This document shows, one piece after another, positions 1-12,150 of a DNA stretch of 64,000 nt. The stretch comes from Luidia sarsii. Lineage: Eukaryota; Echinodermata; Asteroidea; Paxillosida; Luidiidae. The DNA is taken from the NCBI GenBank assembly GCA_949987565.1, contig OX465119.1, positions 14,455,267 through 14,519,266 of the forward strand, in the 5' to 3' direction. Numbering within the stretch: the first letter of the stretch is position 1; each line of letters opens with the position of its first letter. The notes under the pieces were generated by a model. It was not told where the DNA came from, did no database searches, and saw nothing but the letters and a program-made list of their open reading frames with translations. Position numbers and translations under genes: made by a program.

Positions 1-24
1 ATCGTCTCGTTTGGGCATCCTTGG

Positions 25-199
25 ATGAAATGAGATGAGATGAGATGAGATGAGATGAGATGAGATGAGACGAGATGAGATGAGACGAGATGATATGTGA
101 TGAGGTGAGGTGAGGTGAGGTGAGGTGAGGTGAGGTGAGGTGAAATGAGATGAGATGAGATGAGATGAGATGAGATGAGATAAGATGAAATGAAATGTA
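25..199. repeat. TGAGA pentanucleotide microsatellite
   Basis: Tandem TGAGA units, with a block of GTGAG variants at about 100-141, fill the left edge of the window. No gene signal is seen here. Confidence 0.95.
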
Positions 200-205
200 T
201 TTAAC

Positions 206-1769
206 AAGATGGGTATTCCTCTGAGATAGGTATTTTGGTTCTAACTATTCTATCAAGTTCCGCATTGATCACGAACACGCACACAGGCACCTGCCCACCG
301 ATGTATACAATGCGGCAGCTTAGAGATACAATCTATGGAAACCCGGTTATTGCAAATTAGCAGAGAAATACCGACTTGTCCTCCTCTCTGTGAGAGGGCG
401 AGTGGGAGTTCCCGATCCCTAATCTATAGGTACCCGTGCCGAACCCCCGGGCGGTCACGGTGGGTGGCAATGTCAAAATGCCAACCAAAATCCATATCGG
501 GTTTTTTTTTTATTCAAAGGGTCTCGTGTGATTTCCCGGATATTGGGCGCAGATCGAAATCACCATGCAGTGTGTAACTGCGCTGCCCTGACTGGCTCGC
601 CGAAATCAAACCAAATTGAAAATTTCAAACAACACATAAACACAAAGAGGCAATCCCCTGGCTTTACAGCATCGCAAACAAAAAGAATAAATATGATTGA
701 TCGGCGGTATTAACATTCCACATACCGCCGCCCCAAAAGGGACTAAAAAAATAATAGTTCTTTCACCCGCGTTGTTGGAATGTCAGCACATCAAAATTTA
801 TAGACGGCATATACATATTTCATCGGCTTGATATCAATGGCAGCAAAGAGAGAATTTTCAAGTGGACAAGTTGCTGTTTACATGAGATTTGAAGGTTTTC
901 GTGGTGTCGGTAGCACAACAAGTGATAGGTTTGCGGTAACACCGTGAAATTTTTCTTTTGTAAGTATTCATTTATTTAGTTTTAGGACCTTTCTCAGAGG
1001 CAAAGTGCCTCTGAGAAAGATCCTGCCAGGATCGAAACGTCAACTAAATTTTATTCCATTTTGTTTTACACAGGGTATGCCCCAAAACAGTTTTAAAACT
1101 GGTTTCCATTTGAGCCCCTGCATAGTATGTGTGTGGTTCTGAAAAGAATCGGAAGAATTACTCGACGTTTCGAGCAGTATGCTCTGTTCGTCTTCAGGAG
1201 ACTGTTGCAGTTTAGTAGAACTGCACAATGTTCGTCTTGTGTTGCTGCTGTTTGACGAGCCAGTTTTTCGTACGGAGGTTTCTGAACGCCAGCCAGTAAT
1301 CGGGAAAGCTTATTGAATGGGTTGCATAGATGGGCGGATAAATGGATTGATAGAAGAAAAAAATGTTCCTCTCGCAGTTCATGGCACCAACAGGCCACCG
1401 TCGATTTCACGAAAGACTTGTCAGCGTATATAGGACGCACTTCTAGGCAACCCACTTGCAAAAAACACACCACAAAAAGACCTCTATAGTTGACTTCCCA
1501 TCGCAGACATAATCCAGTTCTGCTCCAGCCAAGTGCACAGCTCAACCATGAACGTCAACAACCATGCAGCCGCTTAAAACCGCGGATTTCATGCTCTATT
1601 TCTTCAACGCTGCGAGCAGGAACATCTCCTATCGTCACGCAAGCGCAGAAATAGTGAAGGAGACTAGTCTCCGTCGCAGCCGCTAAATTCTTGAAGTCAT
1701 GCCGAGAGCCTCGAGGGGTGTTTCGTCTGGAAGTGGAAGAGCTGGACTGGAGTCTGGCGTTCTCGCTAT
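206..1769. other. Intergenic, no gene recognised
   Basis: Short open frames only, none resembling a known protein. The one structured part is a hairpin at 985-1023: an 18-base stem with one mismatch, closed by the loop AAG. It leads into a family B fragment (GATCGAAACGTC). Fragments of a family C-like repeat follow at about 1085-1215. Confidence 0.6.
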
Positions 1770-2095
1770 CTCTTCTCTCTCCAACTCTCTGTCTCACTGT
1801 CTCTGCCGCCCTTTCCCTCTCTCCTCCTATCTCTCTCCTCTGAACCCTTCTCTCCATATCTCTCCCTCGTCCCTGCCTCTTTCTCTCTACACCCCTCTCC
1901 AGTCTCTCCATCTCTCCCCTATCTCTCTCCCCTCACTCACTCTCTGTCTCTACCCTCTCTCCCCCCTCTCTGTCTTCCCGCCTCTCTGTCTCTCCCCTCT
2001 CTCTTCATCCCTCTGTCCCCCTCTCTCATTCTCTATCCACCTCTCTGCCTCTACCCCTCTCTCAACATCTCCCCTCTCTCTCATCCTCTCTCCCC
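1770..2095. repeat. Polypyrimidine tract (CTCTCC-rich)
   Basis: Nearly pure C/T on the plus strand with TCTCTC and TCCCTC words. It creates a long Ser/Leu/Pro-rich open frame that is an artefact of composition. Confidence 0.95.
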
Positions 2096-2293
2096 ACCAT
2101 GGGAACACCCAGCGACCTCAGAAACCTCCCCTCGTTTGTCTCGGCTCCGCCCCTCCCCCAAAGCGTCAGACCCAGCCCGTGGGTCGTCGCGCAGGCGCGG
2201 AAATCCGGCCTTTGAATATCTCGTTATCGTTATACGATGGCACACCAAAGGCAGGTTGGTATGGACGGCCAAATGGGCAAATAATCACCACAC

Positions 2294-2493
2294 NNNNNNN
2301 NNNNNNNNNNNNNNNNNNNNNNNNNNNNNNNNNNNNNNNNNNNNNNNNNNNNNNNNNNNNNNNNNNNNNNNNNNNNNNNNNNNNNNNNNNNNNNNNNNNN
2401 NNNNNNNNNNNNNNNNNNNNNNNNNNNNNNNNNNNNNNNNNNNNNNNNNNNNNNNNNNNNNNNNNNNNNNNNNNNNNNNNNNNNNNNNNNNNN
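2294..2493. other. Assembly gap of 200 N
   Basis: Exactly 200 N. The round number suggests a placeholder of unknown true length. The right flank (2494-2530) begins with G-rich GAGAGA sequence, so a purine simple repeat probably caused the gap. Confidence 0.98.
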
Positions 2494-2662
2494 GGGGGGT
2501 GAGAGAGAGAGAGGGGAGAGTGAGAGAGATGGGAATTTTCCCATGTCAATAATTTTAGACGTTGACGTAGACAATGCCGCTTCCTGTCATCGTGATTGCA
2601 ACTAATTATACGAACAATGGAATCGGGTATCATTAAGGCACTCATGCGTCTAAAACTCCCCA

Positions 2663-2670
<8 letters not shown>

Positions 2671-2696
<26 letters not shown>

Positions 2697-2697
2697 C
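2671..2697 (+). repeat. CAA trinucleotide microsatellite
   Basis: About nine CAA units. A Gln-rich short frame across it is not considered a gene. Confidence 0.9.
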
Positions 2698-2886
2698 CAC
2701 CACAATTTCTGCTCGTCAACAACCGTCATATTCCCTCAACAGCCAAAACCCACGCCAATTACACGCCTGGTGGAGCGTTTAAAACCAGCCCAACCGGCAA
2801 GTCCAAATGAATAAACACACACAAAACGAACGTATACGGTTATCGTGCACTGCATTAACAGAGACATCTCTCAGACTCGTTAAACT

Positions 2887-3010
2887 GAGGCCGTGTCCGA
2901 AGCGGGCTTCCAGAGCCACGGCTAGGGCTATTGTCTTCACATCTCCGTGTATTTCCGATAGGGGGAAGACCTAGACCTAGCCTCTAGACGCCCGTTTCGG
3001 ACACGGCCTC
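2887..3010. mobile_element. Short MITE, family E, copy 1
   Basis: A 124-bp element with terminal inverted repeats of about 21 bp beginning GAGGCCGTGTCCGAA and one mismatch between ends. A second copy in inverted orientation lies at 36207-36327 inside receptor intron 9. No coding capacity; the target duplication is unclear. Confidence 0.75.
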
Positions 3011-5789
3011 AAATCATCTTTTTGCCAGTCGATCCAACAGAGAACAACGCGCCCCTTTTCTAAAAAGAAACGCCCTGCAAAAAGAATAGCTAAAACAGGA
3101 GCAGGGTTTGCGTTGACACCATGTATAAGGTCTCTTAAAGAAGAGGTATGGTTCTGGAAAGAACCTTAGCGATTTTTGTAATGCAAAATCGCCCAAAACA
3201 AGGCTGAAAAGCCACTCAATGTTAGGGCCAGAGAAAGAAGGAGATTAGAGAGGGACTCAGGAATGCCGGAGATGGGAATTGACATTTATTTTAACTAAAA
3301 CTGATACTTAAAACACAGTATTTGATTTCTAGCCCTGACCCTTTAAATCAATGACCGGGAAAATCGCGACGCAGGAATTTCGGGCGTTTTTTTATTTTTT
3401 TAATTTTTTTTTAAAGAAAGCCGCTCGAAAGATAAAACAGGCCGGTACTTACCCACCTGATTATACGGAAAATGAAAATACCGCAGATGTAGCAACAGAT
3501 GCGGTGCTTACGATCGCCTGTCAGCGCCGTAGACCAGACGTGTCACTCCGTTCCCGTGAGGATAGCTCGTAAAAGATGGATCGAGGGAGAGCGAGGGAGA
3601 GAGAGAGAGAGAGGGGGGGGGGAGGGAGGGAGGGACGCACGGCTGTCACAATGTTGTGACAGAGATCGAGAGACAAGGTTTACGATCGAGCCGCCGGTCT
3701 GTGCAGCGGACCGCTGATACGATACGTCACGGCCGCCTCGCACCGTTCTTATGTGCGCTCTGTCGTCACGGTGAAGCTGCGACGACCAAAAGGAAAATGT
3801 TGCCTCGCTGGTTCCCGGCGGGTGGAGGCACCGCGCGCTCTATCGGCATTCCGATACCGCGACACTCCGATACCGCGCGTGGAGACGGAGGAGCGGCGCA
3901 GGGAGCCAGCGATTTTTTTTTTTTTTTTTTGGGGGGGGAGGACCGTTAATTTGTTTGTGGTTTCTTATCTCCTCGGGGTACGTGTTGAGCAGGGCGCCCC
4001 GCGGCGTGCACAATCATTGCCGAGGATCGATGTCACGGCAAGATAAATATAGATAGGGCCTATACCGGGCCGTTATTATGGATTGGAGGATTGCGATTTG
4101 CTCATACCATGGAGGAATCCTTCACGCTCATATTCATATCGAGCTTCTAGCAATCGGTAGAAGGAAAGGACATTGATCCCGGGAAGAGTTCGCGGACGCA
4201 GATGTTGATTTTTTTCTCGGGATATTTAAAAAAAAAAATGCAAATTCGCCCAAAACAAGGCTAAAGAGCCACTCAAGGTTAAGGACCAAGGAAAGAAGGA
4301 AATAGAGAGTGACCCAGGAAGGCTGGAGATAGAAATTGCCATCCTTAAAAAAAGGGCAAGATCGTAGGCTGGGGTAAAACATGAACCAGGAATAAGCTTT
4401 GTATGCTGGGTGAATCAATGTAGGAGGGTTTGAGGTGACACCATGTATAAGGTCTATCAAAGAAGAGGTGTGGTTATGAAAAGAACCTGAGTGATAACTC
4501 GACGTTCCGGCCAGTAGGCCTATTCTCAGGCCGTTAGGAAGGGAACTCCAGAGAGCAGAGAGGAGGCTGATGGACGAGTGAAGAAGCTGCTCTCATACCT
4601 CTTCGTTCTACACCTCGAAGAAAAGTCCCGCTCAGCAAATTCCACCAGCGACATTTCGTTGAGATATAACGGCCCGTATAGAACGGTGCAAGCTGGCAGC
4701 GAATAACCATAACCTAGACCTCATTCCAATTAGCTCCAGTCACCTCGGCCTCTGTCACTGGATCATATTGATCTATTTTTGCCCTCCAGCATCGATTTGG
4801 CTATTCGCCAATCTATGACTAACCTCCCGAATCATTTTAGTTTCCTCCTATAATACTAGTCCTTGCCTCATCTCAATGGCAATTTCGGGCACGGTTGCCA
4901 TGACGACGGCAATGCGCGGACTGTTTTCAGTGTTTCGCATTCGCGAGCAACGTGGGTAGTTTCTGGCGCTCTGCCAAGAACGTTGGTTCTACTGTGATTT
5001 ATGTGATTCCACTGGGATTATCAATGACGGTTGTTTTTGTTTTTAGGTAGTTGGGGGCTGGATGATGTACTGCAAACAATGTCTAACAGCTACAGCCGAA
5101 TCGATTCTTGGGTCTGACCGTCTAAAAAGCACCACTGTCAGTTTTTTTTTAGCAATGGTGCTTTAAGGCGGTCACAGGGCAAACATTGACGTTACCCCTG
5201 AGGACGGGCAGAGCACACACTGTCCGAAACGTTGAGTTACCGGCTCCCTTCAGAGCCATGCAGACTCAATCTCGAACATCATCGATATTACAATTATACA
5301 ATTATTTCCCCTTGGCGGGGGATGGCGGGGGGCTACTTCCCAGTCCCATCTCCCATCTGGCAACGTCACTGGACTCTGTACTTGTTAATGCTACCAGATT
5401 ATCACCTTGCCTTACAAGGTGAGTGATTAGCCGAGTACGTGCGAATGGCCTGACTACCAATGACTTTCCTGTCTCGTAATTCAGTCAATGTGTCTCCAAA
5501 GGAGGCCCGTCATCGTGTATTGGCCAATTGACTAATTGCTATTCTATTATTGGTTCATGTTACTATGACGGGGACTGGGGTCCCACTGCGTCGGCGGGTA
5601 AAACAAAAATGTGGAACGAGTTAAGTGACGACGCAACGACGTCTGGACAAGGGCGTCGTCATTAAATTCACACAGCGCCCTCATCGCGCTCGCCAAGTTA
5701 ATAGTCTGTCGTCAACGTATCCCCATTATGCATTCTGAACATAACGAAGTAAATACACATAAAAACACTATTACAAACTGCTCACTGCC

Positions 5790-5885
5790 TAAAATGACCT
5801 GCAATACATAAGTCTCAAAAGTTAGAGGGCCTGACGTTTCGATCCTAGCAGGACCTTTCTCAAAGGCCTCTGAGAAAGTTAGCGT
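5790..5885 (-). repeat. Family B interspersed repeat
   Basis: Carries the family core GACGTTTCGATCCTAGCAGG followed by ACCTTTCTC. The same core recurs at about fifteen places in the window in both orientations. The copy nested at 29559-29641 has an 11-bp target duplication, which suggests a retroposed sequence. Confidence 0.7.
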
Positions 5886-7997
5886 CCTGACTGACGCAAC
5901 AAAATCCAATGAAATAGCTTCTATCGGCCAACAATATTCACCTTTTGTATTTGGACCAACGGTCCAATTGTTGATACAATTTCGTCCGACATTTTTTGTT
6001 TTGCTTTCCGTCACACGTGCACGTTGTCAACATTTATTGCAAGGGACAACGTCACTCGTCAGATTATGACCAATTTTTGTTTTGTTATCATCATGGCGTC
6101 GCGCTATTTTCGGGCTGTGACTTGTTCGTGAACGCCCACTGGCTTCGGCCGCTGTGAGGTCACAGCCGGGTCACCCCCTCCCCGCCCCCCCACACCCCTG
6201 CCGCGCATGCGTGCTCCCGTCATCTGCCGATGATGACGCAGACTTTCCACTCCCCGGATGGAAATTTTGGACAAAAATCGGGGCGCGGCCGAAACGATGA
6301 AACTTGAAATACTTTCGATTGGTTCTGATAATTGAGCTTGGGTTCGTAGCTCTACGTTCTGATCTAGACAGTCTTGACTATAAAAAGACCGGGCTTTGAA
6401 ACCCTCACTTGATTAATAAAGATAGTTTCAATTTCCGAATTAGGATGGTTTAGTGTGTCCGACCTTCGCCTCATCCACTTGTATACCTAGGAATCAGTAT
6501 ATCACATTCTCTCTCTCTTTTAATTCTCATTTTAAGCGTATATCTTGTTCAAGGTTAATCTTATAAGTCTGTAAGCGTTTTACTCATCATTCTGCAGAGC
6601 GGCAGCACGGATCGAGCGTAATCGATAATTAAGTCTACTTCGGCCCTGACATTTTGAAGTCGATAAATCAATATCTGATTATCTATAATCCAGTGGATGG
6701 ATATATTAAGGGATCGTTGGAGCTTTACGCGGCGATGATTGGATTCCGAGTTTGGGTTTTTCATCGCGAGGCGCAGAATTGGCACAAGTGGCGCCTTGAG
6801 AGAGAGACTAGAGCCCACGAATGCCGGGGAGAGCTGGAGGCAGCACCCACAGGGAGCAGGCCTAAATAACAGTCTGTCCAGATTGCGATGTAACTCGTCA
6901 CGTCTTAAGCCGAGCGGGGGGAATGCGGCGGGTCACGCGGGGTCGGGCACAGCAGGAGGGCGCCCCCACCGGCTGGTTTCGTGACGAAACCTGGGCGCGC
7001 TGTCACATAATTATCGGGTCCGCGCTAGAAGTATAACACTCTGGCAAACATGTGTATGTGCACACGTATATACCTGACACCGATTTTCAGACACTCCCTG
7101 CCTCTGATGTGATCAGCACCGGGTCACCGGTCCCGTGCTGGGAGGTCGCGAGTGAATGTTTCCGTTTCAGTTACGTGATGACGACTAATGACGACAGCAG
7201 CTGCACTGGAGTGAACGATATACTGTAATAACACAATATGGCTCCCCCTGGAGGCAAAGCGCCCTCTATCGGCGTGAGAGGGTGAAGCTAATTCGATTGG
7301 GGGCGGGACCAGAACGTTCAAATAAACAAGTCATTCCTCACTGCGGAATTTGCTCCCGTTGCATACAAGTGCTCACTTGAAAGAGCGTCGACCTGATTGA
7401 TTTTGGTTTTTACCTTTACTCATACAGTAATGGCTCAAAACTCAGTGCAGAGGTCTATGGGAACTGGCTACAAGCCGTTGGCCGGTGACTCCCATTGACG
7501 TGTGCTCATTTTCAAGCCGTAGCCGAGCCCCTCTTTAGTTCTTTCATTCATTTTGAAGTACAAGGCATGAAAACGGGAAGCCTTTGGCTTCATATTTTAA
7601 AAAGAATCCAAAGCTTCCACTTCAACAAAGAGCTTTGTTTTCAGCTTTTGGATAACAGAGACGAAGCCGGAGCCGAAGCCTAAGCCGGGTTTTGGAGGGC
7701 CCTAGACTCCGAACAGACTAAAACTGATCCGCAGGGATCTCTTCACAATGCTGACGTCACTGATGACGCTATCATATCCCTCTCACTGTCCAAATCGAAT
7801 TAACCTCAAATCGTTCAGGAAACGGCGGGGGAACGTCTGCCTGGTAACGACCACCACAGAGCACGCCAATGTTTAGAACAAAACAGCCACGAACGAGGCC
7901 AACAATGCTTAGCGTTACTAACCCTTCCACATTTCAGGATCGACTGAAGAACATTTTCAAGTTGGATGTCGGACACAAGACCATTAACGAAGTGGAA

Positions 7998-8150
7998 GGT
8001 TTGCGGTGACATCATGTAGCACTTCTCTTTCGACAGGGAGTGTGGCTCTGAAAAGAGTCGTTAACTCAACGTTTCGGGCAGTGTGTACTCTTCCCGTCGT
8101 CTCCTTCTTGAAAGAGAAGCGCTACATGGTGTCACGGCAAACCTTCCACC
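7998..8150. mobile_element. Family C foldback element
   Basis: Left arm GGAAGGTTTGCGGTGACAT and right arm ending GTCACGGCAAACCTTCC are inverted repeats of roughly 39 bp around a centre with AACGTTTCGGGCAG. Further copies: about 15660-15870, 25650-25815, 44403-44620, 50205-50430 and 61200-61330. No coding capacity. Confidence 0.65.
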
Positions 8151-9177
8151 TTGTATTTCCACCATGCAAACCTTCAAGTCTGACCTTTAACGAATTAAGT
8201 CCTGCTTGGATGGAAACGTCCACCTTCTTGATCTTTCATTTTCAAGATGTGTATATCCCTGAATGATCTAACGATTAGTAAAATTGGCGTATCTTTCAAG
8301 GCTTCCTGATGGGAGAGGAAATCCGATTCGATTGGATTAGACTCCGGATCTGCAAGATGTAGACGGCTAAGATCAAGAATTGTTTTAAAGACATTTGGGT
8401 TGGTGTGTCTCGCGTTATGCTCTGCAGTCTGCAATTCTTCGTATTCCTTTGAGTTGCCACGGAACCAACAAAAAATAATGTGACAGGTACGATTCCACTC
8501 ATGATCCCCCCCCCCCAAAAAGTATATGCTTTATTATTCCCATGAAGTATTCCTGGCCAATATTTCAGCTTGAACTTTCAGAATTCGTCAAAATCCCCAC
8601 GGGCATGAGGGTAACACGAAAAAATCTCACCTCGCTTCGGGTCCCCACCCCGCCCCCAAAGAAAAATAAAACCCCTCGCGACCCACCATCCTTCAAATCA
8701 ACTTGTTTTTCTTTTCCCTTGTACCAAAGTGGCATAGACGCGGAAGATTTTTTTTCCGCAGCGCGAACTCTGACCTTCCTGCTCGGCCCGCTAGTCTTTA
8801 TCTCGAAACTGACGAAGATGGTTAAAAAAAAAATACGGAACAGCTCAGCAGGGAAACAAAATACAAGTTCGGGGTTATCGCTGGTGTCGACACAGGACGT
8901 CCAAACAAAACAGAAAAAGCCAAACAATAGAAATTCTCCAAAAGTTTCCCAAGATCGTTCCCACAAAAGATATCTTTGGTTTTTCCCCCCTCTTATTCAA
9001 CGCTCCAATGTTTTGTCGTGGGAATACCATGTTCCCGATGAGAGACGAGGTTAAGTTCGGACGGATTACAAATTGAGGCCGACGAAACAGCTCCCCTGTC
9101 GGCGGAGTAAAAAGTTCACTGCCGTCACCCCAACAAATAATGTCTATGTGATGAAAGAGGCTTTTTTTGTCGAGATG

Positions 9178-9660
9178 AATGAGAGAGAGAGTTGGAGAGA
9201 GAAGGATGGAGGTGGGAGGGAGAGAGGGTGGTTCAGAGAGGGAGCCTGAGTGAGTGAGAGAGGAGAGAGGTGGAGAGAGAGGAGAGAGAGGGGGGGGGTG
9301 AGAGGGGAGAGAGGGGGAGAGGGGAAGAGAGAGGGGGATTGAGAGAGGGGAGAGTGAGAGCTAGAGAGGGGAAGAGAAGGGAGAGAAGGGGGAGAAGGGA
9401 GAGAAGAGGGAGATAGAGGGGATCGAGAGAGGGGAGAGAGTGAGCGAGAGGGAGAGAGAGAGGGGGAGAGATGGGATAGAAGGGGAAGGGAGGGAGAGAG
9501 GGTGAGAGATTTGGAGAAAGAGGGGAGAGTGAGAGAGAGTGAGAGAGAGGGGGAGAAAGAGAGGGGAGAGAGTGAAGAGAAAGAGAAAGAGAGAGAGAGA
9601 GACAGAGAGAGAGAGAGAGGGGGGAGAGCGAGCGAGAGAGAGAGGTGCAGAGAGAGAAAG
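9178..9660. repeat. Polypurine GA-rich tract
   Basis: Almost only A and G on the plus strand. Both strands give long low-complexity frames of Leu/Ser/Pro or Arg/Glu; none is taken as a gene. Confidence 0.95.
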
Positions 9661-10009
9661 AATTGAACGATGACACGAACAAGGACAAGAAATAGGTCAT
9701 TGAACATTGGTTGGATCATCAATCGATACAGGCCAGATCACCCCACACAGAGTCAGCATATAAAACAAAGACGTCACGCAGGGTCGGGTGACGTCGATCG
9801 TTTCCAGGGGTACCAGTCTACTCGCGGGTGCCCGCGATGGGCAGGAACGCAGGCGGGGACAGGGAGGTTAATTCCACTATGATCAGAGGGAATGTCTGGC
9901 GGTGACTGTTGGGAGATTACGGTTGATAAGTGGCGGAGCAATATGTCGAAGGAGCGGAACTTTTTGGCCAAGTGGGAGAGAGAGAGGTGGTCGCTTGTAT
10001 GAACTATAT

Positions 10010-10215
10010 CATCGTAATCGCGTTCGTGTTTCTGATCATGTTCGTAATCGTAATCACGCTCTTGTTTGCGTTCGCGTTAGCGTTCGTAATTGCGTACGTT
10101 TTTGGTGTTGGTGAGCCTGGCTGAATGCGTTCGTGATCGTGTCCTTGTTCGCGTTCGTGATCGTGTCCTTGTTCGCGTTCGTGATCGTGTCCTTGTTCGC
10201 GTTCGTTATCGCCTT
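10010..10215. repeat. GTTCGTGATCGTGTCCTTGT-type tandem repeat
   Basis: Begins as degenerate CGTAAT/GTTCG words and resolves into a 24-bp unit repeated about three times at 10130-10205. It encodes a hydrophobic pseudo-repeat in one frame, which I treat as an artefact. Confidence 0.85.
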
Positions 10216-10601
10216 GCGCGATAAAACGCTACCATCTTGCCACTCCGTTCAACGTACGTCCTGCAAGCTGCCTATACGAAATGTATTGTGCGGCCTTGGC
10301 GTGCGCAGTGTGGAGCGGCAACATGGCGGGTTATGACAGGTTAGCATGGAAGTCTGCATTTTCATTTCTTACAATGTATCGCGCGCTATGGGCCATTGTG
10401 GCCGCGGAGGGAAGAGTATGGGACGCCCTCTACGTCCATCCCGACAACCCGGGTTATCCAAACTAGGCTACGCAGTTCTGACGGACACCGTACCTTTTCG
10501 CAGATCTTCCTTAAATAAAGTGAAACAATCAAGGGAAAAACTGACAGGGAACTTTTGAACAATTTGTAAAAAAAAATTGACAAAGCAAAATTTGACTGGA
10601 A

Positions 10602-10667
10602 TGGGACTTTTGAACCCGAGACCTGGATTAACGTACTAATGCTCTTCCATCTGAGCTATCCAGCCCT
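10602..10667 (-). mobile_element. tRNA-derived SINE head
   Basis: On the minus strand the sequence shows a tRNA-like A box (TAGCTCAGATGG) and B box (GGGTTCAAAAG). Relatives are at 23246-23313 and 43442-43513 (minus) and a fragment at 42913-42950 (plus). The degenerate B box and the multiple copies argue for a SINE rather than a working tRNA gene. Confidence 0.65.
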
Positions 10668-11063
10668 TAGATGGTGGCCTTCCCTTACAGTCAACTAGTC
10701 TTTGTCGGGTTTGGGGTGCCAGTCAGAAGCAATTCAACCATTAACTGCAGATCTTTTTTTTTTTTTTTAAATAAGTAAGACTTAAGGCTTTGCATGGTGG
10801 GTGAAACAATATCGGAGGGTTTGCAGTGACACCATTGTGTAAGGTCTCTTTAGAGGATAGGAATGTTTCTGAAATGAACCAGTGATCTTTCTTTGCGCTG
10901 TGCACGTACAGGCACGATTGACGGAAAAGTAGCGTTTGGAAAGTCCCAGAGTCGTGGGGATTCGCGTTGCTATGGGCGGTTTATCTTCGAGCCGCTGAAT
11001 TTACCCACGGTATACATTCCTAGAATGCCTTTCTACACGCGAACTAATTCCCCCATCCTCCAT

Positions 11064-11950
11064 AGGCCGTTGACAAAATGAAGGCTTAGGCTTCGGTCAA
11101 ATTTATCTTACTCGTTTCTTGGTGAATACTCTGCACTTATCAAGCCAGCAAACCCACAAATTCGGCCATAATTAACCTGGATTTTTAGGTTTTGTCAGAT
11201 AGAGAAGAAGCCTGAGACTGAGCCTAATCCTTGGATTCATAAAGGGCCGATATTCAGGGTTACATGGCGCTTAGGTGAAGCTGAGAAACAGTCTCCACAT
11301 GAATACTGCAATACGGTAATACTGTGCCACGCTATGTAACAGCAAAACGCTTGCAAACGGATGATACAACTATGCATCGTGTTATGTGGAAACGGCATGT
11401 ATTTCCGACACACCAAAAAACAAACACAAATTCCACTGCAAATATCACCTACCGTGGAATGTTTTGAATAAACGAAAGGCAAAAGCTTACCCTATGACAT
11501 TCATTGCATGCACTGGATAGGCTCACTTCCCAGGTTCAGGCCAAAAAGGAGGATTGATGGATGATTTTCTGATTTTCTGGCAGCGATGAAACGCTGCGTG
11601 CTAGTAGTGGTACGTTCCAATGTCACAGTGCATGCGTGACAACAATGGCGGATTAATCGATACTCAGAAAAAACGAATGGGAATCGTTTATTGATAGTTG
11701 ACTTCGGCAATGGCCTACGGTGGATTAATGTGCTAAGAAGACTAATTGTCGATACTAGTTGTCGCGTTAGAGCATTAATAGATTGTCGACGTTAGCATTA
11801 ATTAAGCTCATGAATATGTAGATGATATAAGTATGGGATGGAAGGATGGATGATTATGGAGTTCGTTTGAAGACGCACTAACAAAAAATCCGACTCCCTA
11901 CACGAATTTAACAGGCACTTCGCTCGTGTGCCACTTTTAACAGCGTCACA
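11064..11950 (+). repeat. Long dispersed repeat, inverted-pair arm 1
   Basis: Starts with a family A unit (11064-11249) and continues through about 700 bp that recurs in reverse orientation at 22195-22897. Similarity is high by eye over most of the length. Part of the arm (11636-11705) is repeated again at 11940-12015. A family A fragment follows at about 12051-12150. No protein-coding evidence. Confidence 0.7.
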
Positions 11951-12150
11951 ACAGCGGCGCATTAATCGATACTCCGAAACAAAGAATGGGAATCGATTAT
12001 CAATACATTGATAGTTAATGGTAGGGCCTACTATCAAGCCAATACACCTTCAAATTAGGGGTCAAATCACGACCTGGAGTTTCAGATTTTTGTTAGACGG
12101 AGACGAAGCCTGAGCCTGAATCATGGATTAGTAAAGGGTTTCAGGGCCTA

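Larger units (their letters stand above)
3011..9177. other. Intergenic, repeat fragments, no gene recognised
   Basis: Contains two copies of family D (about 3190-3290 and 4246-4340, starting CGCCCAAAACAAGGCT), each next to family C-like sequence (about 3105-3190 and 4430-4510). Also a short GA tract (3577-3640), a family B copy near 5790-5885, a family I copy near 7486-7705 and a family C foldback near 7998-8150. Remaining sequence shows only short frames without recognisable domains. A TATAAAAAG word at 6379 has no convincing gene behind it. Confidence 0.55.

Noticed and set aside
1093..1215. Hammerhead ribozyme-like words (CTGAAGA ... CGAAACGTC; also CTGAGGACGGGC ... CGAAACGTT at 5195-5235) in family C repeats
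   Set aside because: A stem II-like hairpin is present, but the G12-A13-A14 core does not fit cleanly and the flanks do not pair as stem I, so self-cleavage cannot be supported.
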